NCBI GenBank assembly: GCA_015490455.1
Contig: WFXU01000016.1
Location: 1 to 55,127, forward strand
DNA length: 55,127 nucleotides
Direction: 5' to 3'
DNA from: Hyphomicrobiales bacterium
GTDB taxonomy: Bacteria > Pseudomonadota > Alphaproteobacteria > Rhizobiales > Devosiaceae
The position numbers and the translations under genes were made by a program. The notes below the pieces were generated by a model that was not told the origin of the DNA, did no database searches, and saw only the letters and a program-made list of their open reading frames with translations. How positions within the stretch are numbered: position 1 is the first letter of the stretch; the number at the start of each line of letters is the position of its first letter. Below are positions 17,217 through 25,230 of the stretch, piece by piece.

Positions 17217-17630
17217 TTAAATTTGCTCTATTCCCCTTTTGGCCAGCGGTATAATTTGTGCGGGCTTGTTATTTAACGCATCTTCAACCTTTTCCAACAA
17301 CATAGCCAGATTAAATGGTTTTGTAATTACGTCATATATCAGGCTTTCTAAACCGCTAGCCCTTTCGCGCTGATCGGCAAAGGCTGTCATAAGAAGAATT
17401 GTAATATTGGGATATTGTGCCCCCACTAGTAAAGAAAGCCCTATTCCGTCCATAATAGGCATTTTAATATCTGAAAGAAGTAAATCAAATTCTCCCTTTT
17501 CTCGAGCAAGAATTTCTTCGGCTAAACCGCCATCTTCTGCGGCAAAAATTTCATGCCCCTTTAATTGCAAAGCTCTAACAATAAAGGCGCGGACATTATT
17601 ATCATCTTCTGCTACTAAAATACGTGCCAT
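17217..17630 (-). CDS. CpdR-like single-domain response regulator
   Basis: A 137-residue receiver-only protein: ARILVAEDDNNVRAF with the acidic pair, phosphoacceptor Asp54 in LLSDIKMPIMDG, and a late KPFN lysine. It matches the alphaproteobacterial CpdR type, which in its unphosphorylated form links ClpXP to cell-cycle protein degradation. Whether it does so here is inference. It follows the zinc-ribbon gene by 12 bases on the same strand and lies opposite ftsE. Confidence 0.82.
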   Translation of the reverse strand: MARILVAEDDNNVRAFIVRALQLKGHEIFAAEDGGLAEEILAREKGEFDLLLSDIKMPIMDGIGLSLLVGAQYPNITILLMTAFADQRERASGLESLIYDVITKPFNLAMLLEKVEDALNNKPAQIIPLAKRGIEQI

Positions 17631-17642
17631 TTTCTTCCTTTG

Positions 17643-18554
17643 CTATTTTGTCTCTTTGGCGAAGGTTAATTTTACATTTGTTGCTGTTTTTGGAACTGCC
17701 TCTAGGCGAGTTTCAAAATCTAATATTTCTCTGGGCTTAAGATTTTTCACCATTGGCGCAACATTCCAATGTATAAGAGAATTTCCTCCATCATCAATTA
17801 TTTCAATAATTATCGGAGGCACTGATATAATATTATTGGTAATATTTACTATTTTCGCCTTTAGCAGTAATTTTTCAACTCCATCATCTATTACATTAAT
17901 GGTTTGCACATCTAGAAATTCAAGCCCTACCAAATTTACCTCTAAGCCGACCGTCGTATAAATTTTGGCAAATTGTGGGAAAATTTCTACAATAATATCG
18001 CGTAGGAAAATTCCAACCGATAATAATATAATTATTAAAATAGATAGCCAAATTCTTAAATGCTGCTTAATTCTAGATGTAGGCGAATTTCTGACTGTTT
18101 TTTGCCTTTGCTTATTTAATGTTTTTTTGTTCTTAACGTTTAGCCTATCGTCCAATCCAAAATTTTGTTCATTCTTTTGTTCTTCAATAGCTCCGCTATC
18201 ATTATCTTTATTAACTTCCTGCCCCTTATCTTGTTGCTCTTTATTATAGTTTTTTTCTGGCTTTATCTCTCGCTCAATTTTTAATTGTTTTTCAATTTGC
18301 TCCTGTTTGGCAAATTCTTTATCCAATTCTAATTCTTCTTCGCTGGAGAAAATTTTATCATTTACTGTTTTAGAAATATTTTGTTTACTGGATTTTTCTT
18401 GTTTGTCAGATTGTTTATTAGCTATTTTTTGCGCATTAATTTTCGCTCGCCATTGTTGGTGACAATTTGCGCAGACAACTTTTCTCCCCTCAGCGCCAAT
18501 GGCACTTTGTGCAATTTGATAATTAGTATTGCAATTTGGGCAGGTAATAATCAT
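17643..18554 (-). CDS. MJ0042-type zinc-ribbon, DUF3426-like membrane protein
   Basis: A 303-residue protein. The N-terminus is a zinc ribbon (CPNCNTNYQI...CANCHQQW, residues 5-35). A long charged Lys/Glu/Asn-rich linker (45-170) follows, then one membrane helix near 173-190 and a C-terminal periplasmic beta domain of the DUF3426 kind. Function is unknown; in alphaproteobacteria it is regularly placed next to ftsE-ftsX, as here, where it is divergent from ftsE. A link to division or envelope stress is only suggested by that context. Confidence 0.82.
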   Translation of the reverse strand: MIITCPNCNTNYQIAQSAIGAEGRKVVCANCHQQWRAKINAQKIANKQSDKQEKSSKQNISKTVNDKIFSSEEELELDKEFAKQEQIEKQLKIEREIKPEKNYNKEQQDKGQEVNKDNDSGAIEEQKNEQNFGLDDRLNVKNKKTLNKQRQKTVRNSPTSRIKQHLRIWLSILIIILLSVGIFLRDIIVEIFPQFAKIYTTVGLEVNLVGLEFLDVQTINVIDDGVEKLLLKAKIVNITNNIISVPPIIIEIIDDGGNSLIHWNVAPMVKNLKPREILDFETRLEAVPKTATNVKLTFAKETK

Positions 18555-18701
18555 TTTATCAAAAATTGTTAAATTTTTGCAATATTAGCCTCAGTTGGTT
18601 AAAACTCCTCAAACATTTTACTCTATTTTATAATAGAATTTAATTATTTCTCTAAATTCCCTTTTTAGCCTTATCCTTGCTAAAATGGAAAAAAGTGATT
18701 C

Positions 18702-18708
18702 GGAAAGG
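18702..18708 (+). promoter_or_regulatory. Ribosome site fixing the ftsE GTG start
   Basis: GGAAAGG six bases before GTG at 18715. The ATG at 18685 lacks such a site, and FtsE proteins normally begin right at the IxFxNVGLRYG strand. Confidence 0.65.
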
Positions 18709-18714
18709 TTAGGC

Positions 18715-19374
18715 GTGATAAAATTTTCTAATGTTGGATTAAGATATGGTGATGGGCCTGAAATATTAAAAAATATCAGTTTTTCAATAAAGCCCGGCTC
18801 ATTTCATTTTCTCACTGGCCCCTCAGGAGCGGGTAAAACCTCGCTTTTAAGACTATTATTATTATCGCTAAAACCGACAAGCGGTGAAATGACCATGTTT
18901 GGTGAAGATGTTGCTACGCTTAAGCGTGAAAGATTGCTAGAATTACGCCGTCATATTGGCATTGTTTTTCAGGAATTTAGATTGTTAGATCATCTTAATA
19001 CATTTGAAAATGTTGCCCTTCCCCTCAGAGTTTTGGGACAAAGTGAAGATGAATATAAGGAAAATGTTATTGAATTGCTTGATTGGGTTGGTTTGGGTAA
19101 AAAAATGGACGCCCACCCCCCTCTATTATCGGGGGGAGAAAAACAAAGGGCGGCAATTGCGCGTGCAGTTATAGCCAGACCGCAAATTTTATTGGCTGAT
19201 GAACCTACGGGCAATGTGGATCCGGTTTTATCAGAAAGATTATTACATTTATTTGCTGAATTAAACCGAATGGGAACAACAATAATAATCGCCACACATG
19301 AATTAAATATGATTGAAAAATTTTCTTATCCACATTTGCAATTGAGCGAAAATGGAGAGCTGATAAATGGCTGA
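18715..19374 (+). CDS. ftsE: Cell-division ATP-binding protein FtsE
   Basis: ABC ATPase that works with FtsX to activate peptidoglycan hydrolases at the septum. The protein (219 residues from GTG) has Walker A GPSGAGKT (35-42), signature LSGGEKQ (138-144) and Walker B ILLADEP (158-164), then H-loop histidine in IIATHELN. The start GTG is chosen for its ribosome site and family length of about 220. It overlaps ftsX by 8 bases. Confidence 0.95.
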   Translation: MIKFSNVGLRYGDGPEILKNISFSIKPGSFHFLTGPSGAGKTSLLRLLLLSLKPTSGEMTMFGEDVATLKRERLLELRRHIGIVFQEFRLLDHLNTFENVALPLRVLGQSEDEYKENVIELLDWVGLGKKMDAHPPLLSGGEKQRAAIARAVIARPQILLADEPTGNVDPVLSERLLHLFAELNRMGTTIIIATHELNMIEKFSYPHLQLSENGELING

Positions 19375-20287
19375 TTTTACCAAAGAAACTAATAAGCCCG
19401 CCCCTATAGTTCCGGCTCAATCAATTTCGGGGCGAACTTTAGTTTTACTTATTGCCATTATGACATTTCTTTCTTCAATAACGCTTGGCGCGGTTATTCT
19501 AATACAAAAATCAGCTATTGCCTGGTCACATGATGTTGGGCGTGAGGTCACAATTCAAATAAGACCAGTTGAAGGGGAAATGATGGATGCAAATTTGCGT
19601 CTTGCCGAATCTATTGCTGAGGCGACAAAGGGAGTAGCCAGCGCTCGCGCTTTAACAATTGAAGAAAGTGAAGAATTACTTAAGCCATGGCTTGGTGAAG
19701 ATCTTGATTTGACCGAACTTAATATTCCGCGTTTGGTTATTGTTAAATTGTCTGACCCGCTAAATGCTGATTTGGAAAAATTAAAGTCAGAGCTAAAAAT
19801 TATCAAAGGGGCTTCATTAGATTTACATGATGCCTGGCGTACAAAACTAAATTCAATGGCAGGAACAATAGTTTTTACAGGAATTATAGGCCTGGCTCTA
19901 ATTCTTCTGGCAACAAGTTTGGCAATAATTTTTGCAACTCGCGGCACAATGGCACAAAATAGGGAGATTGTTGATGTATTGCATTTTATCGGCGCTTCAA
20001 ACAGATTTATTGCCGGTGAATTTCAGAGTAGATTCTTAAAAATTGGTTTTAGGGGAGCTATTATTGGCTCTATTTTAGCAATAATTTTCTTTACTATTTT
20101 AGGCATGTTGAGCTCTAATATTTTTCCTGACATTCCAACTGAACAATTATCAATATTATTTGGCACTTTTTCACTTGGAATAGATGGTATTATTGCAATT
20201 TTATTATTAGCGCCAATCATTGCTGGCCTGACTGCCATTACTTCGCGTATAACAGTAAGAAGATTTTTATCGCAAATTATCTGGTAG
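19367..20287 (+). CDS. ftsX: Cell-division permease FtsX
   Basis: The 306-residue membrane partner of FtsE. It has a first membrane helix at about 25-48, a large extracytoplasmic domain (50-165) that contacts hydrolase activators, and three further helices in the C-terminal half, the expected four-helix topology. The start ATGGCTGA overlaps the ftsE stop, showing translational coupling. plsC follows after 9 bases. Confidence 0.92.
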   Translation: MADFTKETNKPAPIVPAQSISGRTLVLLIAIMTFLSSITLGAVILIQKSAIAWSHDVGREVTIQIRPVEGEMMDANLRLAESIAEATKGVASARALTIEESEELLKPWLGEDLDLTELNIPRLVIVKLSDPLNADLEKLKSELKIIKGASLDLHDAWRTKLNSMAGTIVFTGIIGLALILLATSLAIIFATRGTMAQNREIVDVLHFIGASNRFIAGEFQSRFLKIGFRGAIIGSILAIIFFTILGMLSSNIFPDIPTEQLSILFGTFSLGIDGIIAILLLAPIIAGLTAITSRITVRRFLSQIIW

Positions 20288-20296
20288 GGGCGCGAG

Positions 20297-21103
20297 ATGA
20301 TTTTACAGGCCATTCGCTCAATTATATTTTATTTTTTATTTTTTCTAAATACGATTATTTTAGCCATTTTTTTAGGAACAATTGCCCTATTCAAAAAAAG
20401 AGGGCGTTATGAATTTGGTTGGGCTTTGGCCAAATATTGGGGTTTTTCTACCCTTTTTTTGCTGCGCTATATTGTTGGTATTCGCACTAAAATTATTGGC
20501 GTTGAAAATATTCCAAAAACTGGCTGTATTATTGGTGCAAAACACCAGTCAGACTGGGATATTTTCGCCATTTTTCCCCTAATTGGCCGCCCATCATTTA
20601 TAGCAAAAAAACAATTATTAAATATTCCCTTTTTTGGATGGGCTGCTCGCGATTTTGATACAATTCCCATTGATAGAAGCAAGGGATCAGAGGCTATTCC
20701 CGATATGATTATTGAAGCAAAAAGGGCGATAAAAAGAGGGTGTAAAATTGTCATTTTTCCAGAAGGAACAAGAAAAGCCCCTCTGGCAGAAACCAATTAT
20801 CGTTTTGGCATTGCCAAAATTTATCAGGAATTAAACGTTCCCGTTGTGCCGGTGGCACTAAATTCAGGCCTATTTTGGGGGCGAAATGCATTAGTGCTCT
20901 GGCCTGGAGTAGCAACGGCCAAATTTCTCCCCCCCATTAAGGCCGGTCTTAAAGGGGAAGAGATGTTAAAACAATTAGAGGAAACTATTGAAAAACACAG
21001 TAATGAGTTAATTTTAGAGGCTTATAAAGAGGGATTAACTCGCCCAATTTCAGGTGATTTTCGGCAAAAATTGGAAAAATTAAAATCAAACTTATCTGGT
21101 TAG
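20297..21103 (+). CDS. plsC: 1-acyl-sn-glycerol-3-phosphate acyltransferase
   Basis: Adds the second acyl chain to lysophosphatidic acid in phospholipid synthesis. The 268-residue membrane protein has an N-terminal hydrophobic helix, the HX4D catalytic motif as HQSDWD, a GRPSFIAKKQL block, and FPEGTRKAP for glycerol-phosphate binding. It follows ftsX by 9 bases, so it is likely in the ftsEX unit. Its end overlaps the convergent NnrS gene by 12 bases. Confidence 0.92.
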   Translation: MILQAIRSIIFYFLFFLNTIILAIFLGTIALFKKRGRYEFGWALAKYWGFSTLFLLRYIVGIRTKIIGVENIPKTGCIIGAKHQSDWDIFAIFPLIGRPSFIAKKQLLNIPFFGWAARDFDTIPIDRSKGSEAIPDMIIEAKRAIKRGCKIVIFPEGTRKAPLAETNYRFGIAKIYQELNVPVVPVALNSGLFWGRNALVLWPGVATAKFLPPIKAGLKGEEMLKQLEETIEKHSNELILEAYKEGLTRPISGDFRQKLEKLKSNLSG

Positions 21104-22303
21104 AACCTTAAAATAACGAATAATAAATAGGCCAAAGGAAATAATCCAAAAAGTTGCGCTAATATGTAGTAAAAAACTGATAGAGACGATAATATCTGCA
21201 AATATTCGCATAATTACACTAATAATTAAGGTTAAATAAATCAGCACAATTATATTGTCAGCCTCTGGCCTTTGCCCGCCATGAGCCAGGCTAACCCTTG
21301 TCATCATGGCGATTGTCATTACTCCAATAGCGCCTGCGCTTAATAGATGAATAGCGCCGCTACCCGAAAAAATATCAGGAAAAATTCCATTAAGGCCAAT
21401 GAATAAAAAACCCAAAGGAATAAATAAATAGCCAATGTGCAAAATAAAGACCATTGGTTCTTTAATTGTATATATTCCTGCCCAACGTGACAGCCTGACA
21501 AAGTTGAAAATAGCGGCAATTATTAAAAGCAGGTTGGATATAATATTGTCAGAAATAAACACAAAGCAAAATAGGGCAATGATGGAGATAATCATTGTTA
21601 AACTGTCAAATTGGTTAAATGGCGTTGGCAATTTTGCCTTTGCAAAGCGCATCATCCAATTTCGGGTAAAACTGGGAATTATTCTGCCTCCAATCAGCAT
21701 AATTAAAATAATAATCATTGCCAAAGCTAAGGGTGAAGAATATTGCACATCGCCAGTAAAAATAAATTCAAGATGAAAGAATATATTACTCAAACTAAAG
21801 ATAAAAAATACCGCTATGACGCGCAAATTTCGCCAATTTTTGCCAATAATAATTTCTTTGAAAATAGCAAATAATAATAAGAAGAAAAATGCCAGATCGG
21901 CAAACATCACTAGAAACGGATTAATATTTTCAGATAATAATATTATTATTCTTCCCACTAGCCAAAGGCTAAAAAGAAATAATAGCCTTAAACCAGCAAT
22001 GGGCAATCGCCCTGTCCAATTGGGAATGGCGGTTAATAAAAATCCGCCAATAACCGCTCCCGTATATCCAAATAACATTTCATGCATATGCCAAATGGAA
22101 GGAGGAAAGGCGCTTGGTAAAATAATTGTGCCTGTGAGCAATAAAATCCATAAAAAAATAGAAATAAGCGCCCAAATAGCCGCGCCAAAAAAGAATGGTC
22201 TATAGGCTTTTTTTAATATTGCTATTCCGGAATATTCTCTTCTTTGAGTTGAACTTGTCATTTGCTTATTTATGATATTTAGTTTAATAGTATTATGGTT
22301 CAT
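21092..22303 (-). CDS. NnrS family haem/copper membrane protein
   Basis: A 403-residue integral membrane protein with about twelve hydrophobic helices. Family features include AYRPFFFGAAIW at the start, WHMHEMLFGYTGAVIGGFLLTAIPNWTG with conserved histidines, GGRIIPSFTRNWM, and MTRVSLAHGGQRP. NnrS proteins are associated with resistance to nitric oxide and nitrosative stress and are often found in denitrifiers, but no denitrification gene is in this window. An alternative start at 22261 would remove 14 residues. Confidence 0.9.
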   Translation of the reverse strand: MNHNTIKLNIINKQMTSSTQRREYSGIAILKKAYRPFFFGAAIWALISIFLWILLLTGTIILPSAFPPSIWHMHEMLFGYTGAVIGGFLLTAIPNWTGRLPIAGLRLLFLFSLWLVGRIIILLSENINPFLVMFADLAFFFLLLFAIFKEIIIGKNWRNLRVIAVFFIFSLSNIFFHLEFIFTGDVQYSSPLALAMIIILIMLIGGRIIPSFTRNWMMRFAKAKLPTPFNQFDSLTMIISIIALFCFVFISDNIISNLLLIIAAIFNFVRLSRWAGIYTIKEPMVFILHIGYLFIPLGFLFIGLNGIFPDIFSGSGAIHLLSAGAIGVMTIAMMTRVSLAHGGQRPEADNIIVLIYLTLIISVIMRIFADIIVSISFLLHISATFWIISFGLFIIRYFKVLTR

Positions 22304-22559
22304 TCTGGCAGGAAAAGCTATAAATAAATGATTTGTTGTGGATTGAAATAATAATTATTCGCAGCGATATTTGATTATGGCTTTTGCACTTTAACTAAAC
22401 TAAGTTTAATTTTAACCTTTCGCTTATTTTACGTGCTAAATTTCTGGACAAATTATCAAAATAGCCCTATATTGGGGGCAAATATGATATTTTAACCAGA
22501 AATACGGATTTATTACCCCCCTTAATTTTGTTAGCTTAGGGGCGGCTGAGGAGAATGAG

Positions 22560-22979
22560 ATGGCTTTTCCAGTTAATGGAGTTAATCCAGGAACTCAAGC
22601 AGCGGATGTTACAGAAAGTAAAAAAGGTCGGTTTCAAGAGGCTTTAAGCGGAGCCAAAGGAGACAGGCAGAAGGGAATTGGGACAGAAGCAGGCGGGCGT
22701 AACGGAGCTGAAAGTAGGGTTGCTGTAGTAACTGGGCGGAACTCGGCTTTGGCCAATATTGAGCAAGATTCTGTTAAGGGGCAGGAGGGTGTTGCTCGGG
22801 TCGGAAGTAATAATGATGAAGATGAGATAATGGAAGATAATCTCGTTCATAATATTCTGGCAGATGGGTCACTTGATGATATTTTAGCCAGTAATATGGG
22901 CGAAGAATTTGAAAATAGCCCGTTGGGGGAATATTTGAGCGACCTCTTAGAAAAGAGAATTAGAGAATATAATTCTTAG
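22560..22979 (+). CDS. Hypothetical 139-residue acidic, glycine-rich protein
   Basis: Not recognised. It has no cysteine, no signal peptide and no membrane helix. The first 70 residues are rich in Gly, Ala, Lys and Glu and look disordered; the last 55 are acidic (DEDEIMEDNLVHNILADG) and predicted helical, ending PLGEYLSDLLEKRIREYN. A good ribosome site, GAGGAGAATGAG, precedes the ATG, so it is probably expressed. It stands alone between NnrS (divergent) and fabB (convergent). The amphipathic end could be a binding segment; nothing more can be said. Confidence 0.7.
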   Translation: MAFPVNGVNPGTQAADVTESKKGRFQEALSGAKGDRQKGIGTEAGGRNGAESRVAVVTGRNSALANIEQDSVKGQEGVARVGSNNDEDEIMEDNLVHNILADGSLDDILASNMGEEFENSPLGEYLSDLLEKRIREYNS

Positions 22980-23116
22980 GCGTTTCATATTTTACATCAA
23001 TTTATTTTGACTAGCCGTTTTGCCGTGTGATTTTGGTTTGGTTGGTGCTGACTGGTTGATACGCGCGTGTGTGGCAGCGAGGGGGTGAGAGAGTTGACCC
23101 CGTCCTCGTCACGCGT

Positions 23117-23142
23117 CCCCACACAAATTGAAACTATAGCAT
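23117..23142 (+). repeat. Block shared with the window start (67-90)
   Basis: CCCCACACAAATTGAAACTA followed by TAGCAT. It matches 67-90 with a two-base insertion; in both places it lies upstream of a dispersed palindromic element and a GC-rich stretch. Confidence 0.45.
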
Positions 23143-23145
23143 ATC

Positions 23146-23172
23146 TCCCAAAAGTGGGCACCGGTTTTGGGA
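23146..23172 (+). repeat. Short palindrome, Rhizobiales-like repeat
   Basis: TCCCAAAA, GTGGGCACCGG, TTTTGGGA: perfect 8-base arms. The AAAAGTGGGCACCGGTTTT core is of a kind I know from abundant intergenic palindromes of Rhizobiales genomes. Confidence 0.55.
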
Positions 23173-23201
23173 TAAAAGACTTTGGCACAAAACAAAAAGA
23201 T

Positions 23202-23241
23202 AAAGCATGTTAAGTGAATGCAAGTGAACGCGACATGCTTT
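23202..23241 (+). repeat. Short palindrome with AAGTGAA tandem
   Basis: AAAGCATGT and ACATGCTTT form a 9-base stem; the loop holds two AAGTGAA copies ten bases apart. The AAAGCATG arms are also typical of Rhizobiales intergenic palindromes and probably form one composite element with 23146-23172. Confidence 0.5.
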
Positions 23242-23250
23242 AGCATTTTC

Positions 23251-23310
23251 TAAACTTCTGATTTCTGACTTCTGCGAATATTAATATGTTAAAAATTCTT
23301 CACACTTGAC
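23251..23310 (-). repeat. Dispersed palindromic element, copy D (left arm and core)
   Basis: Three TTCTGAY heptamers (23255-23275) followed by the left-arm sequence; on the minus strand this reads TTGGTCAAGTGTGAAGAATT then TTTAACATATTAATATTCGC. The right arm (GAGCGATAAAT) is missing. The core is inverted relative to copies B and C. Its tip gives the TGA stop of the DUF1697 remnant. Confidence 0.65.
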
Positions 23311-23405
23311 CAAGTAAAATTATCAGCTCCTTCATCAAGATTTTATTTTTACCGCCAATATTTATACCGCTAAGCAATGCAATATGAATTTTCTTGGGGC
23401 GATCT
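23300..23405 (-). pseudogene. DUF1697 family gene remnant
   Basis: On the minus strand, directly after the fabB stop, an open frame reads KKIHIALLSGINIGGKNK then ILMKELIILLGQV and stops at TGA (23300-23302). This is clearly the N-terminus of DUF1697 proteins (normally about 170-180 residues, beginning with a IALLRGINVGGKNKxxMxEL pattern). There is no start codon in frame near the homologous beginning, and everything after about residue 30 is gone, replaced by dispersed element copy D. It is therefore a dead fragment, probably cut by element insertion or by a deletion with its end at the element. Confidence 0.8.
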
Positions 23406-23408
23406 ATT

Positions 23409-24635
23409 TTAAGCGTCAGGGTGCTTAAATATTAAGGTGGCATTTGTCCCGCCAAACCCAAATGAATTTGATAAAACACAGCCAAGTGAAACATTATCCA
23501 CCCTTTCACGCAAAATCGGCATATCGGCAAATTCCGGATCAAGATCAAAAATATTAGCGCTCTTACACATAAAATTATGGTTCATCATAAGAATTGAGAA
23601 AATAGCTTCCCAAACCCCCGTTGCCCCGAGCGAATGTCCAGTGAGCGACTTGGTTGCCGATAAGGGGGGGCATTTATCCTCATTACCAAATACTTCCCTT
23701 ATTGCCTCAATTTCCTTTATGTCCCCTATTGGAGTAGAAGTCGCATGCGGATTAATATAATCAATTGGCATTTTTACTGTTGCTAGGGCCTGACGCATAC
23801 AGCGAACTGCCCCTTCGCCAGATGGAGCAACCATATCAACACCATCAGAAGTTGCCCCATAACCAATAATTTCTGCATATATTTTCGCTCCTCTTGCCTT
23901 AGCATGTTCTAATTCCTCAAGCACTAAAACCCCAGCCCCGCCGGCAATAACAAAACCATCACGATTTTTATCATAAGCGCGCGAAGCGGTTTCTGGTTTA
24001 TCATTAAAATTAGAACTCATCGCCCCCATAGCATCAAAAATATTAGACATGCTCCAATGTAAATCTTCGCTGCCGCCAGCAAAAATCAGATCCTGCTTAC
24101 CCCACATAATCTGCTCATAAGCATTACCAATACAATGTTTTGATGTAGCGCAAGCCGAAGAAATAGAATAATTAATTCCGTGAATTCCAAGCGAAGTTGC
24201 TAAAGTTGCACTCGCCGTTGAACTCATAGCTTTTGGCACAATGGTTGGCCCTATTCTTCTTGGCCCCTTTTCTTGCGTAATTTGTGCTGCTCTGACCACA
24301 TCCTTAGTTGAAGGGCCGCCCGAACCCATAATAATGCCAACTCTTTCATTAGCGCGATAATCTTTTTCTTCTAAGCCAGCATGTTTAATTGCTTCTAAAA
24401 TGGCAATATAATTCCAGGCCGAGCCTTTGGCCATAAAGCGGGTGATGCGTCTATCTAAAACTTCAAACGGATCTAATTTTGGCGCACCATGAATTTGTGA
24501 TCTAAATCCGTATTTTTCATATTCTGGCGCTTTACTAATTCCAGATTTAGCATTTTTCAGACTGTCCAAAACCTCATCAATATTATTCCCAATTGATGAT
24601 ATAATACCCATTCCGCTAACAACTACTCGCCGCAT
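23409..24635 (-). CDS. fabB: Beta-ketoacyl-ACP synthase I
   Basis: Elongates acyl-ACP, including the cis-3-decenoyl intermediate made by FabA, so it commits carbon to unsaturated fatty acids. The 408-residue thiolase-fold enzyme has the Cys-His-His triad: Cys162 in SSACATSKH, His297 in [11 protein letters not shown] and His334 in [10 protein letters not shown]. The ATG at 24635 has GGAG seven bases upstream; a TTG four codons earlier is less likely. It follows fabA by 17 bases. Confidence 0.95.
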   Translation of the reverse strand: MRRVVVSGMGIISSIGNNIDEVLDSLKNAKSGISKAPEYEKYGFRSQIHGAPKLDPFEVLDRRITRFMAKGSAWNYIAILEAIKHAGLEEKDYRANERVGIIMGSGGPSTKDVVRAAQITQEKGPRRIGPTIVPKAMSSTASATLATSLGIHGINYSISSACATSKHCIGNAYEQIMWGKQDLIFAGGSEDLHWSMSNIFDAMGAMSSNFNDKPETASRAYDKNRDGFVIAGGAGVLVLEELEHAKARGAKIYAEIIGYGATSDGVDMVAPSGEGAVRCMRQALATVKMPIDYINPHATSTPIGDIKEIEAIREVFGNEDKCPPLSATKSLTGHSLGATGVWEAIFSILMMNHNFMCKSANIFDLDPEFADMPILRERVDNVSLGCVLSNSFGFGGTNATLIFKHPDA

Positions 24636-24652
24636 CTTGTTCTCCAAATATA

Positions 24653-25165
24653 TTATTCGTCTGGCAACAAGCCAACTCGCAAATTTTTTGCAGTATAAAT
24701 TATTTCCCCATCCGCTTTCATTATCGCATCAGCTACGCCAAATGGTAGTGGCTTTTTCATATGTTTTTTTATATCAACCTCAAATTCCAATAATTTTTTA
24801 TCTGCCGTTGCTTGTCCAGTAAATTTAATTTCACCACCCAATGCCCTGCCCTTGCCGGGAGAGCCCGACCAACAAAGAAAAAAACCTACCATCTGCCACA
24901 TAGCATCAAGCCCCAAACAGCCGGGCATGACCGGATCGCCAATAAAATGACATTGAAAAAACCAAAGATCCGGCTTTAGATCTAATTCAGCCTTTATTTG
25001 CCCTTTTCCATATTTGCCGCCATCTGCTGTTATGTTGGTTATTCTATCAAACATTAACATTGGTGGGGCAGGCAATTGCGCAAATCCCTTCCCGAATAAT
25101 TCACCCCGCCCGCTTGCCAGCAGGTCTTCGTAAGAATAAGAATTTGCTCGCGGTTTAATTTTCAT
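24653..25165 (-). CDS. fabA: 3-hydroxyacyl-ACP dehydratase/isomerase
   Basis: Dehydrates 3-hydroxydecanoyl-ACP and isomerises the product, the branch point of anaerobic unsaturated fatty acid synthesis. The 170-residue hot-dog enzyme has catalytic His73 in [13 protein letters not shown] and Asp87 in LGLDAMWQ, each three residues later than in E. coli. The ATG at 25165 is preceded by GGGGAG; a GTG eleven codons earlier is rejected on length. It is the first gene of fabA-fabB. Confidence 0.96.
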   Translation of the reverse strand: MKIKPRANSYSYEDLLASGRGELFGKGFAQLPAPPMLMFDRITNITADGGKYGKGQIKAELDLKPDLWFFQCHFIGDPVMPGCLGLDAMWQMVGFFLCWSGSPGKGRALGGEIKFTGQATADKKLLEFEVDIKKHMKKPLPFGVADAIMKADGEIIYTAKNLRVGLLPDE

Positions 25166-25230
25166 CTTCTCCCCTTTGGGTTTACTTGGTAGCCGCACTA
25201 TTAATGGCGGTCAATATTAAATTTATTTTG

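Larger units (their letters stand above)
22980..23408. other. 429-base intergenic region packed with repeats and a gene remnant
   Basis: No intact gene. In order: a GC-rich, foldable stretch (23060-23122, GTGTGTGG...CCCCACAC with GGGGT/ACCCC inside), the shared block at 23117-23142, two palindromes of a type common in Rhizobiales (23146-23172 and 23202-23241), dispersed element copy D (23251-23310), and a DUF1697 remnant (23300-23405). It separates the convergent 139-residue gene and fabB. Confidence 0.6.

Noticed and set aside
22997-23188. Minus-strand frame of 63 codons in the repeat-rich gap
   Set aside because: It crosses two palindromes and a shared repeat block; the translation shows no family features.
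121-23310. Reading the dispersed palindromes as ordinary Rho-independent terminators only
   Set aside because: They are about 100 bp, share sequence well beyond a stem, lack clean U tracts and include a variable heptamer core, so a repeat family fits better, even if they also stop transcription.
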